Shown here: piece after piece, positions 1 to 5,116 of the stretch
Layout of the letters: each line of letters starts with the position of its first letter
Position numbering within the stretch: position 1 is the first letter of the stretch
From: an uncultured Prevotella sp.
GTDB lineage: Bacteria > Bacteroidota > Bacteroidia > Bacteroidales > Bacteroidaceae
DNA length: 48,893 nucleotides
Direction of reading: 5' to 3'
NCBI GenBank assembly: GCA_947167845.1
Contig: CAMVJQ010000013.1
Location: forward strand, 1 to 48,893
The notes under the pieces: generated by a model
Told to the model about the DNA's origin: nothing
The model's input: only the letters and a program-made list of their open reading frames with translations
Databases searched by the model: none
Position numbers and translations under genes: made by a program

Positions 1-14
1 AATATTCCGCCTAA

Positions 15-192
15 TTTCCTTGCTTTTTTCTTTTCATACTTTGTATTTTGGTTTTCGCCAGCCATGGGGACGACTACTATGAACGGCAGTTGTCGCAGAT
101 AGCCTGTCAGCGCCGTAACTATTCCCCCTGGCAGGTGACCCTGGCGATGAACTATGCGATACAGGCCTCGCTCATCATTCTCTTCATAGCCC
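15..192 (+). pseudogene. Membrane-protein gene, upstream piece of a split C-terminus
   Basis: An open frame runs from the stop at 12-14 and includes residues HGDDYYERQLSQIACQRR followed by a hydrophobic stretch (YAIQASLIILFIA). At 193 it changes abruptly into the tail of an unrelated duplicated segment. The continuation of the same protein (LGVAIPNVFFRRMIPA, then stop) sits about 4 kb away at 4134-4223. The two pieces share 40 identical bases, so this is the upstream part of one broken gene. The last hydrophobic segment and basic RR end resemble the final helix of a transporter-like membrane protein, but I do not recognise the family. The true 5' end lies outside the window or has been lost; the first dozen or so codons may not belong to it. 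Confidence 0.6.
153..192 (+). repeat. 40-bp direct repeat, left copy
   Basis: These 40 bases are identical to 4134-4173 in the same orientation. Both copies are in the same reading frame of the broken membrane-protein gene: the left copy ends the upstream half and the right copy begins the downstream half. The repeat therefore brackets a 3.9-kb block of unrelated genes. Confidence 0.85.
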
Positions 193-193
193 G

Positions 194-1026
194 CGGGGAG
201 CCCGGAGCGGGTGATAACCTGCCGCCGTCATGAATGCGTATAGTTATGCGGAAGGCATGACAGAAAGTCCGGCATCGATCAGCGTGCGGAACTGCTGGAT
301 GCCCTGGTGATTGTTGTCAAGGGCCTCCACCTCCTTTAGGTAACGCTCAGCGCGGGCGGTGTCGCCCATACCATAATAACCGAGGGCGAGCATATACTTG
401 CAATGGATGAGGTTCTTCGTGTCGAGCGAGTCCTCCCAGATGAGCAGGTCGGGCAGGGATACGGCGAAGTAATCCATCACCACCTTGTCGAAGACATGCT
501 GTTTGCCGTAGTTGATGAGGCGGTAGAAACGGCCGTGGGCCTCGTTCTCACGCCCCAGTCTTCGCAGGGCCATACCCTGATAGAATATCTTGTCGGGCTT
601 CGCATCGTTGTAGTACATGGCAGCGGCTGGCTCTTGCGGTCCCTTCGTAGCCTCTTCCCAACAGGCGACGGCCTTGTCGTGCTGTCCGAGGGCCTCGAAG
701 GCGATGCCGAGGAGATAGTGGAAGTCGTTCTCCTGCGCACCGTATAGTTTGCCTTCGCCGAGGTGGCGGGGATATTCCAGACACTCATTGAGGAGCGTGA
801 CGGCCTGCTCGTAATCCTTGGCGCAGATGGCTTTTTTGGCCAGTTCCACGCGGCATATCTGATATTGTGCGGACACCTTGCCTTCGCCTCCCTCCCACGG
901 ATGGAAGATGCGTGCGTCGAGCCGTCGCATGGCCTCTTCGTAGCGCCCCAACTGATTGAGCAGGGTGATCTCTTCGAGCACCAGGTCATCGCGACGCTGA
1001 ATCAACTCTGGATACTTCTGCAGGAA
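194..1026. repeat. Duplicated segment, copy of 5067-5899
   Basis: This 833-bp segment matches 5067-5899 in direct orientation at a constant offset of 4873. I found base differences at 200/5073 and 1009/5882, and the translations are otherwise identical in several frames. It contains the last 33 or so bases of a BACON-like gene plus the 3' part of the DUF5107/TPR gene. The near-identity means the duplication is recent or is being homogenised. An assembly error is also possible. Confidence 0.9.
244..1026 (-). pseudogene. C-terminal TPR fragment of the DUF5107 protein
   Basis: The frame encodes the last ~260 residues of the 1119-residue protein at 5117-8476 and ends in the same residues (LSVMPSA). 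It carries only tetratricopeptide-like helices; the whole N-terminal sugar-binding-like domain and most repeats are missing. The upstream break is at 1026/1027, where REP-like sequence begins. A TTG at 1003-1005 could nominally start a 253-residue protein, but there is no plausible start region, so this is better read as a dead 3' fragment. Confidence 0.85.
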
Positions 1027-1037
1027 AGTGGCGGATC

Positions 1038-1240
1038 AAGGGACGGTTCTCTGACCCACTTTTGGTTGATGCAACAGATGTTATTCATTCCTTTCATTAA
1101 TAAGTTAAATATGCGTGCAAAAATACAAAATATATTATAACTGCAAATAAATGATAGTAAAATCTCTTCTATACTGATAAAAACCACTATTTATTTGGCA
1201 GTCTCGTTAATTATTTGAGTGGGTCAAAGAACCGTCCCCT
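1038..1240. repeat. REP-bounded MITE-like element
   Basis: The 24-base ends at 1038-1061 and 1217-1240 are inverted repeats matching at 21 of 24 positions, with core GGGACGGTTCTCTGACCCAC. The ~155 bp between them are strikingly AT-rich compared with the flanks and contain no gene. Ends of this kind are typical of REP sequences mobilised by RAYT (Y1-type) transposases, and a RAYT remnant lies at 3989-4133. The element touches the right edge of the duplicated segment. Confidence 0.7.
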
Positions 1241-1247
1241 GACCCAT

Positions 1248-1263
1248 ACGGATAAAAATCTCG
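1248..1263 (+). repeat. 16-bp inverted repeat, left flank of the toxin cassette
   Basis: ACGGATAAAAATCTCG is the exact reverse complement of 2321-2336. The two copies enclose exactly the three-gene cassette and its promoter, about 1.06 kb. Confidence 0.75.
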
Positions 1264-1281
1264 GTGGGAAAGTTGTGGGGA

Positions 1282-1512
1282 CTACGGCTTGCCGCAGTCC
1301 AGTTCGCGTCGCAGATAGTGGTAGTTGTTCAGCGAGCCGCGCAGGTACAGTTCGGTGCCGGGGTCGCTTAGCAGCTGATAGTATTCAGAGTTATAGACGG
1401 TGTTCAGTGCCTCGTCCACCGTCATGCCGTCATCCTCTACGAGATAGAGGGCCAGGTCGCCGGTGATGCCGTCGATGAGAAACTGCTGCTCTTTGGTCTG
1501 TTGGTTGCTCAT
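1282..1512 (-). CDS. Small acidic protein, third gene of the DUF3990 cassette
   Basis: A 76-residue acidic, probably soluble helical protein beginning MSNQQTKEQQFLIDGITGD. It starts 11 bases after the DUF3990 gene ends, so the two are probably co-transcribed. It contains the pattern ALYLVEDDGMTVDEALNTVY and a later YYQLLSDPGTELY. I recall similar small proteins beside DUF3990/DUF3791 genes in gut Bacteroidales and Firmicutes but know of no assigned function. Size, acidity and position suggest an antitoxin or chaperone-like partner of the toxin candidate; that is inference. The stop codon lies inside a hairpin (1279-1300, GGACTGCGGC paired with GCCGTAGTCC) that may serve as the cassette's transcript end. 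Confidence 0.75.
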   Translation of the reverse strand: MSNQQTKEQQFLIDGITGDLALYLVEDDGMTVDEALNTVYNSEYYQLLSDPGTELYLRGSLNNYHYLRRELDCGKP

Positions 1513-1523
1513 AGCCGTAAGTG

Positions 1524-2018
1524 TCAGAGGTTGATGACATCCACCTTGCGTAGCAGCCTGACGGCCCGCTCGGTGGCGAAGAAGTGCTGGCTGTTGTTCT
1601 GTGGGAAGGTAATCTTCCGCGCCAGTTGTCGAAGCGTGATGTAGCCTTGCTCGTAGAGCCGGAACTGCAGTGCCATGCTGTCGTCGGCCACGGGTCCAAT
1701 CACGATGTCGTAACGATGGGTGAAGCCCGTGCGGCTGGCATGACGATTGTCGGTGACGAACTTTGCCCAGGCTTCTGTCGGTTTGTCGAACACTTTGATG
1801 CGCAGTTTCTGGCGCCGCGCCTCCTCGTCGTCAAAATCATAGACGGTCACCGTGGGTGTCAGGCCCTGCGAGCGCTTGCACTTGGAGAGGGCCATGCGCT
1901 CGGCCTGGTGGCGCAGGTGGGTCAGGTAGAAGCCTTGCCCGAAGTCTTTGTCGGGCAACCCGCGCGAGAGGTCAATTTCGCCGATTTCCTGGTTCGAGCC
2001 GTGATAGAGTCTTATCAT
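1524..2018 (-). CDS. DUF3990 family ADP-ribosyltransferase-like protein
   Basis: A 164-residue protein of the DUF3990 family. The N-terminus has LYHGSNQEIG and then DFGQGFYLT; the C-terminal part has QHFFATERAVRLL. These match the order of an H-Y-(E/Q) ADP-ribosyltransferase fold: a histidine in the first strand, a tyrosine in the second motif, and a polar residue near the end. A catalytic assignment is inference from that resemblance. The ATG overlaps the stop of the DUF3791 gene (ATGA, 2015-2018), implying translational coupling, and a small acidic ORF follows 11 bases later. Such modules look like toxin-antitoxin or abortive-defence units, with DUF3990 as the toxin candidate. It is intact although most neighbours are broken. 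Confidence 0.85.
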   Translation of the reverse strand: MIRLYHGSNQEIGEIDLSRGLPDKDFGQGFYLTHLRHQAERMALSKCKRSQGLTPTVTVYDFDDEEARRQKLRIKVFDKPTEAWAKFVTDNRHASRTGFTHRYDIVIGPVADDSMALQFRLYEQGYITLRQLARKITFPQNNSQHFFATERAVRLLRKVDVINL

Positions 2019-2251
2019 GCCAAGTGTCCTCCGTTACGTCTGGCGATGGTGCCGAGGGATTCTATGGTGTCCTCGGGCGACAATGTGTGCTCCACGTCGT
2101 AGAACTCCTCCACATATTCGAGGGCCTTGTGGCGGCGCAAGTAGTTGTGTGCCTGCCGGGGCGACAAGTGGTGGGCATCGCCGAAATCGCGCACCAACAT
2201 GACCACATAATCGATGCGGTTCTTCGTTTCTCTCAGTTCCTCTTTTGCCAT
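2015..2251 (-). CDS. DUF3791 family protein, antitoxin candidate
   Basis: A 78-residue protein from ATG 2251; the ATG is preceded by AGAAGGA, so I prefer it to the upstream in-frame start at 2284. It shows the DUF3791 pattern: an N-terminal helix (NRIDYVVMLVRDFGDAHHLS), then QAHNYLRRHKALEYVEEFYD, and VEHTLSPEDTIE near the end. DUF3791 genes often sit directly before DUF3990 genes. Here the stop overlaps the DUF3990 start by four bases, so this protein is probably made first and in equal or greater amount, as expected of an antitoxin. The toxin-antitoxin reading is inference. A TATCTTTG promoter element lies about 30 bases upstream. Confidence 0.8.
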   Translation of the reverse strand: MAKEELRETKNRIDYVVMLVRDFGDAHHLSPRQAHNYLRRHKALEYVEEFYDVEHTLSPEDTIESLGTIARRNGGHLA

Positions 2252-2281
2252 ATCCTTCTTCCGTTTTTTGTTTCTACGGTG

Positions 2282-2289
2282 CAAAGATA
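2282..2289 (-). promoter_or_regulatory. -7 element of the DUF3791-DUF3990 operon
   Basis: On the minus strand this reads TATCTTTG, a perfect match to the Bacteroidetes TAnnTTTG element, with TTTC about 18 bases further upstream as a weak -33 region. Transcription would start near 2275, leaving a leader of about 24 nt. It lies inside the 16-bp inverted repeats, so the cassette carries its own promoter. Confidence 0.65.
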
Positions 2290-2320
2290 CGACTTTTTGG
2301 CGAGAAACTGCATGTTTCCG

Positions 2321-2336
2321 CGAGATTTTTATCCGT
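2321..2336 (-). repeat. 16-bp inverted repeat, right flank of the toxin cassette
   Basis: CGAGATTTTTATCCGT is the exact reverse complement of 1248-1263 and lies just upstream of the cassette promoter. Confidence 0.75.
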
Positions 2337-2382
2337 TTGTCTCAGTATGTCAAAGATCGCTGGCGGACTTTTTTCAGCCAGC

Positions 2383-2466
2383 CTACTCGGGCTGTGCGGG
2401 GGTGAAGCTCAGGCCGAGGCCGCACAGGAGCGCGGCCATCAGCCAGAAGTTGAGAATCTTTTTCAT
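2383..2466 (-). pseudogene. Orphan lipoprotein signal peptide, truncated gene start
   Basis: A 27-codon frame begins MKKILNFWLMAALLCGLG and stops at TAG 2383. This is the stereotyped leader that Prevotella and Bacteroides use for surface lipoproteins, where it normally continues into a lipobox Cys followed by acidic residues. Here it ends in SFTPAQPE with no lipobox and no mature protein, so only the 5' end of a gene remains. An in-frame ATG nine bases upstream (2475) is also possible. It starts about 30 bases after the truncated surface-protein gene ends, so the two were probably consecutive genes. Confidence 0.65.
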
Positions 2467-2503
2467 TTCGTTCATTTCACATTTAATATAATTAGTACTG
2501 TTT

Positions 2504-2944
2504 TCAGTCCTCCGTAGCACCGCCATTGTACTTGAAGGCGATGAAGGGACGGGTGGCTATAGGCAAACTCCACTCTACAAAGTACAGGCCATTAGCCCTC
2601 ATCTCATAATTAAACTGGAATGCGACTTGTGAATAATCATTCGCTTGGGTAGTCGTCAGTAATATATCTTTATCACTGATTCCACACCCTGAGTCTTGCA
2701 GGATGGCTTTTGCGTGCTCCAACTGCTCGGCTTCCTCGGCTGCGTCACGTCCAGCCCAAGCTGTATTGTGGAAACCGTGCATGAGGTCCCATCTTATTCC
2801 CAAGCCCTTCATGGCCAGGATGAACTGACCGGCCGACGGCATGAATGCCTTGCTGAAAGCGGCGTTGTTGGGGAAGACGTCGTAGTTTACGCTTTTTCTG
2901 CAAGACTGACAATTTTTTCTCCTTCTTTTTTGACAAAAATGTAG
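2504..2944 (-). pseudogene. C-terminal fragment of a surface-protein gene
   Basis: The frame is open from 2944 to the stop at 2504 but has no credible start. The conserved-looking part begins near 2895 (NYDVFPNNAAFSKAFMPSAG) and continues with QFILAMKGLGIRWDLMHGFH. The pattern 'MPSAGQFILAMKGLG', followed by a described state of an object, resembles the C-terminal domain of Prevotella fimbrillin-like or DUF1566-like surface proteins; the exact family is uncertain. Upstream codons are lysine- and arginine-rich low-complexity sequence, consistent with a truncation joint. An internal ATG at 2842 gives a nominal 112-residue ORF, probably not a real start. An orphan lipoprotein leader follows at 2466. 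Confidence 0.5.
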
Positions 2945-2961
2945 TCACTGGAATAGTCACT

Positions 2962-3010
2962 GGGACAGGTACTTGGGTATGATGACTGCTATGACTCAGG
3001 TACCTGTCCC
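2962..3010. repeat. REP inverted pair
   Basis: GGGACAGGTACTTGGGT (2962-2978) is an inverted repeat of 2994-3010, matching at 15 of 17 positions, and TAGTCA flanks both outer ends. The core differs from that of the 1038-1240 element but has the same layout (GGGAC-GGT at the outside). It is probably another REP doublet. Confidence 0.65.
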
Positions 3011-3025
3011 CATGACTACAACGTT

Positions 3026-3439
3026 TTAAAGTTCCACGCCGCCCTCGCTGGGCGTGCGAAACTGGAAGGTGGTCTTGCCGTCCTTGTTGGTGATGAGGAA
3101 GTCGCCAAATACGATGACATCCATGCCAATAAGAACATCGATGTCCTCAAAGTCGTTTTCCATGACTTCAACATTGGCTACAAAATCGCCAGTAGGAGTA
3201 AGCACGTGAACAAGATAGACATTCGAGCCAGTTGCACCGCCAATGCCGCTGATGCCTCCTGCCTTATAGGGCTGAAGTGCCAGTTCCGTAACTATGCGCG
3301 AGGATATGATGGTGGTGTCGGCTCCCGTGTCCCAAAGTGCACGTTCGGTGTGGAACTTATGACCGTCGGCAGAATAGATGTCGCAGTCGGTCATAATGTC
3401 CTCCACCAATGTAGGGTATTCCTTCTTATACGTTGGCAT
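3026..3439 (-). CDS. Retropepsin-like aspartic protease
   Basis: A 137-residue protein with the single-domain retropepsin plan. The catalytic motif ALWDTGADTTIIS sits at about residues 34-46, a flap-like region rich in glycine follows (GGISGIGGATGSNVYLV), and the second hydrophobic-glycine motif VLIGMDVIVFGDF is near residues 103-115. Enzymes of this kind act as homodimers, each chain giving one Asp. There is no signal peptide, so it should be cytosolic. The start overlaps the end of the small ORF at 3426-3620 by 14 bases, so the two are a coupled pair and the upstream protein is a natural candidate substrate or partner. The substrate is unknown. The gene is intact in a neighbourhood of broken genes. 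Confidence 0.8.
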   Translation of the reverse strand: MPTYKKEYPTLVEDIMTDCDIYSADGHKFHTERALWDTGADTTIISSRIVTELALQPYKAGGISGIGGATGSNVYLVHVLTPTGDFVANVEVMENDFEDIDVLIGMDVIVFGDFLITNKDGKTTFQFRTPSEGGVEL

Positions 3440-3620
3440 CGTCGGTGGATTTAAGGACTTTAGCGAAGAACTCCTCGCGGCTCATCAGCCGTGGAGTGAC
3501 GGTCTTCTTCATGCCCTTTGACATACGACGGACGTGGAGTGTCGAGTTCTTTGCTCTCTTCGTGCTGGGCTTCTCCCTTTCGAGAAGTACCGTGCCATTG
3601 CTGCTTACTAATTGCATCAT
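3426..3620 (-). CDS. Small basic protein coupled to the retropepsin-like gene
   Basis: Starting at ATG 3620 gives a 64-residue, strongly basic protein (MMQLVSSNGTVLLEREK, then KRAKNSTLHVRRMSKGMKK, ending EEFFAKVLKSTDDANV). I chose this start because the TACCTTTG promoter at 3648-3655 would put the transcript start near 3640, which excludes the upstream start at 3650. I do not recognise the family. The basic middle could bind nucleic acid or be a cleavable tail. Its last codons overlap the retropepsin start by 14 bases, implying coordinated synthesis. Confidence 0.65.
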   Translation of the reverse strand: MMQLVSSNGTVLLEREKPSTKRAKNSTLHVRRMSKGMKKTVTPRLMSREEFFAKVLKSTDDANV

Positions 3621-3647
3621 AACGTTACGTATTTGAATATTCAGCTG

Positions 3648-3655
3648 CAAAGGTA
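3648..3655 (-). promoter_or_regulatory. -7 element of the retropepsin module
   Basis: On the minus strand this reads TACCTTTG, matching TAnnTTTG. Transcription would start near 3640, about 20 nt before the ATG at 3620. No clear -33 TTTG is seen. Confidence 0.55.
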
Positions 3656-3762
3656 CAAAAATATTTGTGAATTACGAGCAGTTTGAGTATAAAAAGTGAC
3701 CAAAGGCGGGCTGAAGTGCTGCGTTTTGTGACTTTCGCCCGCCGAAACAATGTGATTCGCTG

Positions 3763-3864
3763 TTACTTCGTGATAATCTTTTTCCCATCCACGATGTTCA
3801 CGCCCTTCTTCATCGCATGGCGACGAGTGCCGTTGAGGGAGTAGATGGTGTCTTGTCGCAGCCA
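3763..3864 (-). pseudogene. Remnant C-terminal tail of a secreted surface protein
   Basis: The frame ending at TAA 3763 reads DTIYSLNGTRRHAMKKGVNI and then VDGKKIITK. This is the stereotyped tail of Prevotella surface proteins (a 'YSLDGRR...KGIYIINGKK' pattern), related to C-terminal sorting or anchoring domains. Only about 30 codons remain; the upstream edge runs into a REP-like sequence at 3867-3883. The rest of the gene is gone. A functional short ORF is unlikely. Confidence 0.65.
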
Positions 3865-3866
3865 TG

Positions 3867-3883
3867 GGGACAGGCACCTGGGG
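3867..3883 (+). repeat. Single REP-like sequence
   Basis: GGGACAGGCACCTGGGG resembles the left half of the REP pair at 2962-2978. It lies about 105 bp upstream of the RAYT remnant; RAYT genes are typically flanked by their own REPs. Confidence 0.55.
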
Positions 3884-3988
3884 CATGCGGGATAAATTCA
3901 AATTCTACCAGAAAAATTTGGAAGTATGAATAAAAAGGCTTATCTTTGCGCCTGATATTGATAATGTTGAACTTAAACGCTATTTACT

Positions 3989-4133
3989 ATGCCACGCACA
4001 GCAAGAGACCAAAGTGCCACAGGAATCTACCACGTTATGATACGGACGCTGTCATCAAAGCATGTGGTCTGCGCAGCATCTCTGATTTCCAACTTCTGAC
4101 ATTAGAGAGAAGAAAAAGTGTTATTCAAGAGGT
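3989..4133 (+). pseudogene. RAYT (REP-associated tyrosine transposase), internally deleted
   Basis: From ATG 3989 the frame reads MPRTARDQSATGIYHVMIR, the characteristic start of Y1-type REP-associated transposases (MPRxAR...SxTGIYHVMxRG). At about 4045 it jumps, out of frame, into a segment that looks like the family's C-terminal helical region (DAVIKACGLRSISDFQLL, then ERRKSVIQEV). The central HUH nuclease domain, with its catalytic Tyr and His-x-His, is missing, as are the last residues: the frame is cut at 4133/4134 by the membrane-protein fragment. The protein must be inactive. The REP-like repeats at 1038-1240, 2962-3010 and 3867-3883 are plausible substrates of this or a related enzyme. 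Confidence 0.75.
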
Positions 4134-4173
4134 TATGCGATACAGGCCTCGCTCATCATTCTCTTCATAGCCC
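4134..4173 (+). repeat. 40-bp direct repeat, right copy
   Basis: Identical to 153-192. Its left edge is exactly where the RAYT remnant ends. Confidence 0.85.
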
Positions 4174-4223
4174 TTGGCGTGGCCATACCCAACGTGTTTT
4201 TCCGTCGGATGATACCGGCATGA
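4134..4223 (+). pseudogene. Membrane-protein gene, C-terminal piece
   Basis: Thirty codons including the stop: YAIQASLIILFIALGVAIPN followed by VFFRRMIPA. The first 13 codons repeat the end of the fragment at 15-192, so joining the two pieces at the 40-bp repeat restores one continuous frame. It has one hydrophobic helix and a basic end, as in the last helix of a multi-pass membrane protein. It has no start of its own. Confidence 0.6.
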
Positions 4224-4247
4224 AGGCCCAGAACTCAGCGATACATG

Positions 4248-4607
4248 CTATTCCTTCTTCAAGTAATCAAACAAATTGATTCTGCCTGTCTCGTTTTCAA
4301 TATCAAGTAGCGGTACTTTCTCCACCATCCTTGTAACACCAGTATGCTTGTCAACATAAAAATGAACCGTTGCCCCCGTATAACTGCGGAACACCACTTC
4401 GTACGTAGAATCCGATTCCACCCCCATCTTCACATACATGATGGAGGGATTCTCCTGGGCAATACTCCAATCATACGTCTGATGGCAATAGTTGCTGACT
4501 CCCTCGTAAGCATTTTCTTCCGTAACTCTTCTGGCAGGATGGTCTGAACCGCACGAGCAGCAGAACAGCATCATAAACAAGGAATAGACGACGATAAGCG
4601 GTTTCAT
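4248..4607 (-). CDS. Small hypothetical lipoprotein
   Basis: A 119-residue protein with an N-terminal hydrophobic leader (MKPLIVVYSLFMMLF) ending in the lipobox-like CCSCG, so cleavage and lipidation at Cys are likely. After this comes a short domain with repeated aromatic residues (HQTYDWSIAQENPSIMYVKM, then TGATVHFYVDKHTGVTRMVE), which may form a small beta sheet. I do not recognise the family. The frame is complete and visibly more AT-rich than the housekeeping genes in the window, suggesting a different origin. It is convergent with the broken membrane-protein gene and stands alone. No clear promoter element was found upstream. Confidence 0.65.
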   Translation of the reverse strand: MKPLIVVYSLFMMLFCCSCGSDHPARRVTEENAYEGVSNYCHQTYDWSIAQENPSIMYVKMGVESDSTYEVVFRSYTGATVHFYVDKHTGVTRMVEKVPLLDIENETGRINLFDYLKKE

Positions 4608-4710
4608 ATCTTTAGTTCTCCTAGATTCCGCAGCACTTTAGTTTAATAGCTTTTATAAGTTCCTGAGCAACAAAAAGTTCTTCGACGCGCGAAGCGGCAA
4701 AGCCGAGCGG

Positions 4711-4937
4711 CCCAGGATTTTGTCATGTCAGATTTTTCACTTACCTTAGTGCTGCAATTCAAGACAAGCAAAATCATCAATGACATGGCAAAGGTACAAA
4801 TAAAATCTGAGAAAGTCACTCCTTTTGGAGGAATATTTCACGTAAGAGAGCTTTTTTCCCGTTATGTAGGTCCGGTTATCGACAAAGTACTGGGTCTCCG
4901 ATGTACGTCGTACGGCTACCAGTACAGCGAGATTATG
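4711..4937 (+). mobile_element. IS1380-family insertion sequence, left-end remnant
   Basis: A presumed terminal sequence begins CCCAGGATTTTGTCATGTCA at 4711. From ATG 4785 the frame reads MAKVQIKSEKVTPFGGIFHV and then GLRCTSYGYQYSEI, which I recognise as the N-terminus of Bacteroidales IS1380-type (DDE) transposases (MAKVQIKSEKLTPFGGIF...SYGYQYSEI). Similarity ends near 4934, where the BACON-like gene begins. The DDE catalytic core and the right end are absent, so this is a dead remnant of about 50 codons. The deletion or insertion joint fuses it to the downstream gene fragment. Confidence 0.8.
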
Positions 4938-4938
4938 G

Positions 4939-5106
4939 ACAGGCTTGACACAAAAGCCTTCAGGTGCACAGCGTATCGCCACACTGACCATACGGGGTAA
5001 GGACATCACCCGCTCGGTGGTAGTGACACAGGAAAAATCGTCAGACAGCCAGACACCGTCATCCTCCGGGGAACCCGGAGCGGGTGATAACCTGCCGCCG
5101 TCATGA
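4939..5106 (+). pseudogene. C-terminal fragment of a BACON-like domain protein
   Basis: The frame that ends at TGA 5104-5106 reads SGAQRIATLTIRGKDITRSV and then VVTQE, the closing strands of a BACON/Ig-like domain. A low-complexity tail rich in Ser, Pro, Gly and Asp follows (GEPGAGDNLPPS). The 5' end is lost where the IS1380 remnant begins. BACON domains occur in secreted polysaccharide-binding proteins of Bacteroidales. The stop is 10 bp from the convergent DUF5107 gene end. The final ~33 bases are included in the duplicated segment at 194-1026. Confidence 0.6.
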
Positions 5107-5116
5107 ATGCGTATAG

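Noticed and set aside
3641..3901. 86-codon minus-strand ORF between the retropepsin module and the RAYT remnant
   Set aside because: It is in a different frame from the recognisable surface-protein tail (3763-3864), and spans a promoter and a REP.
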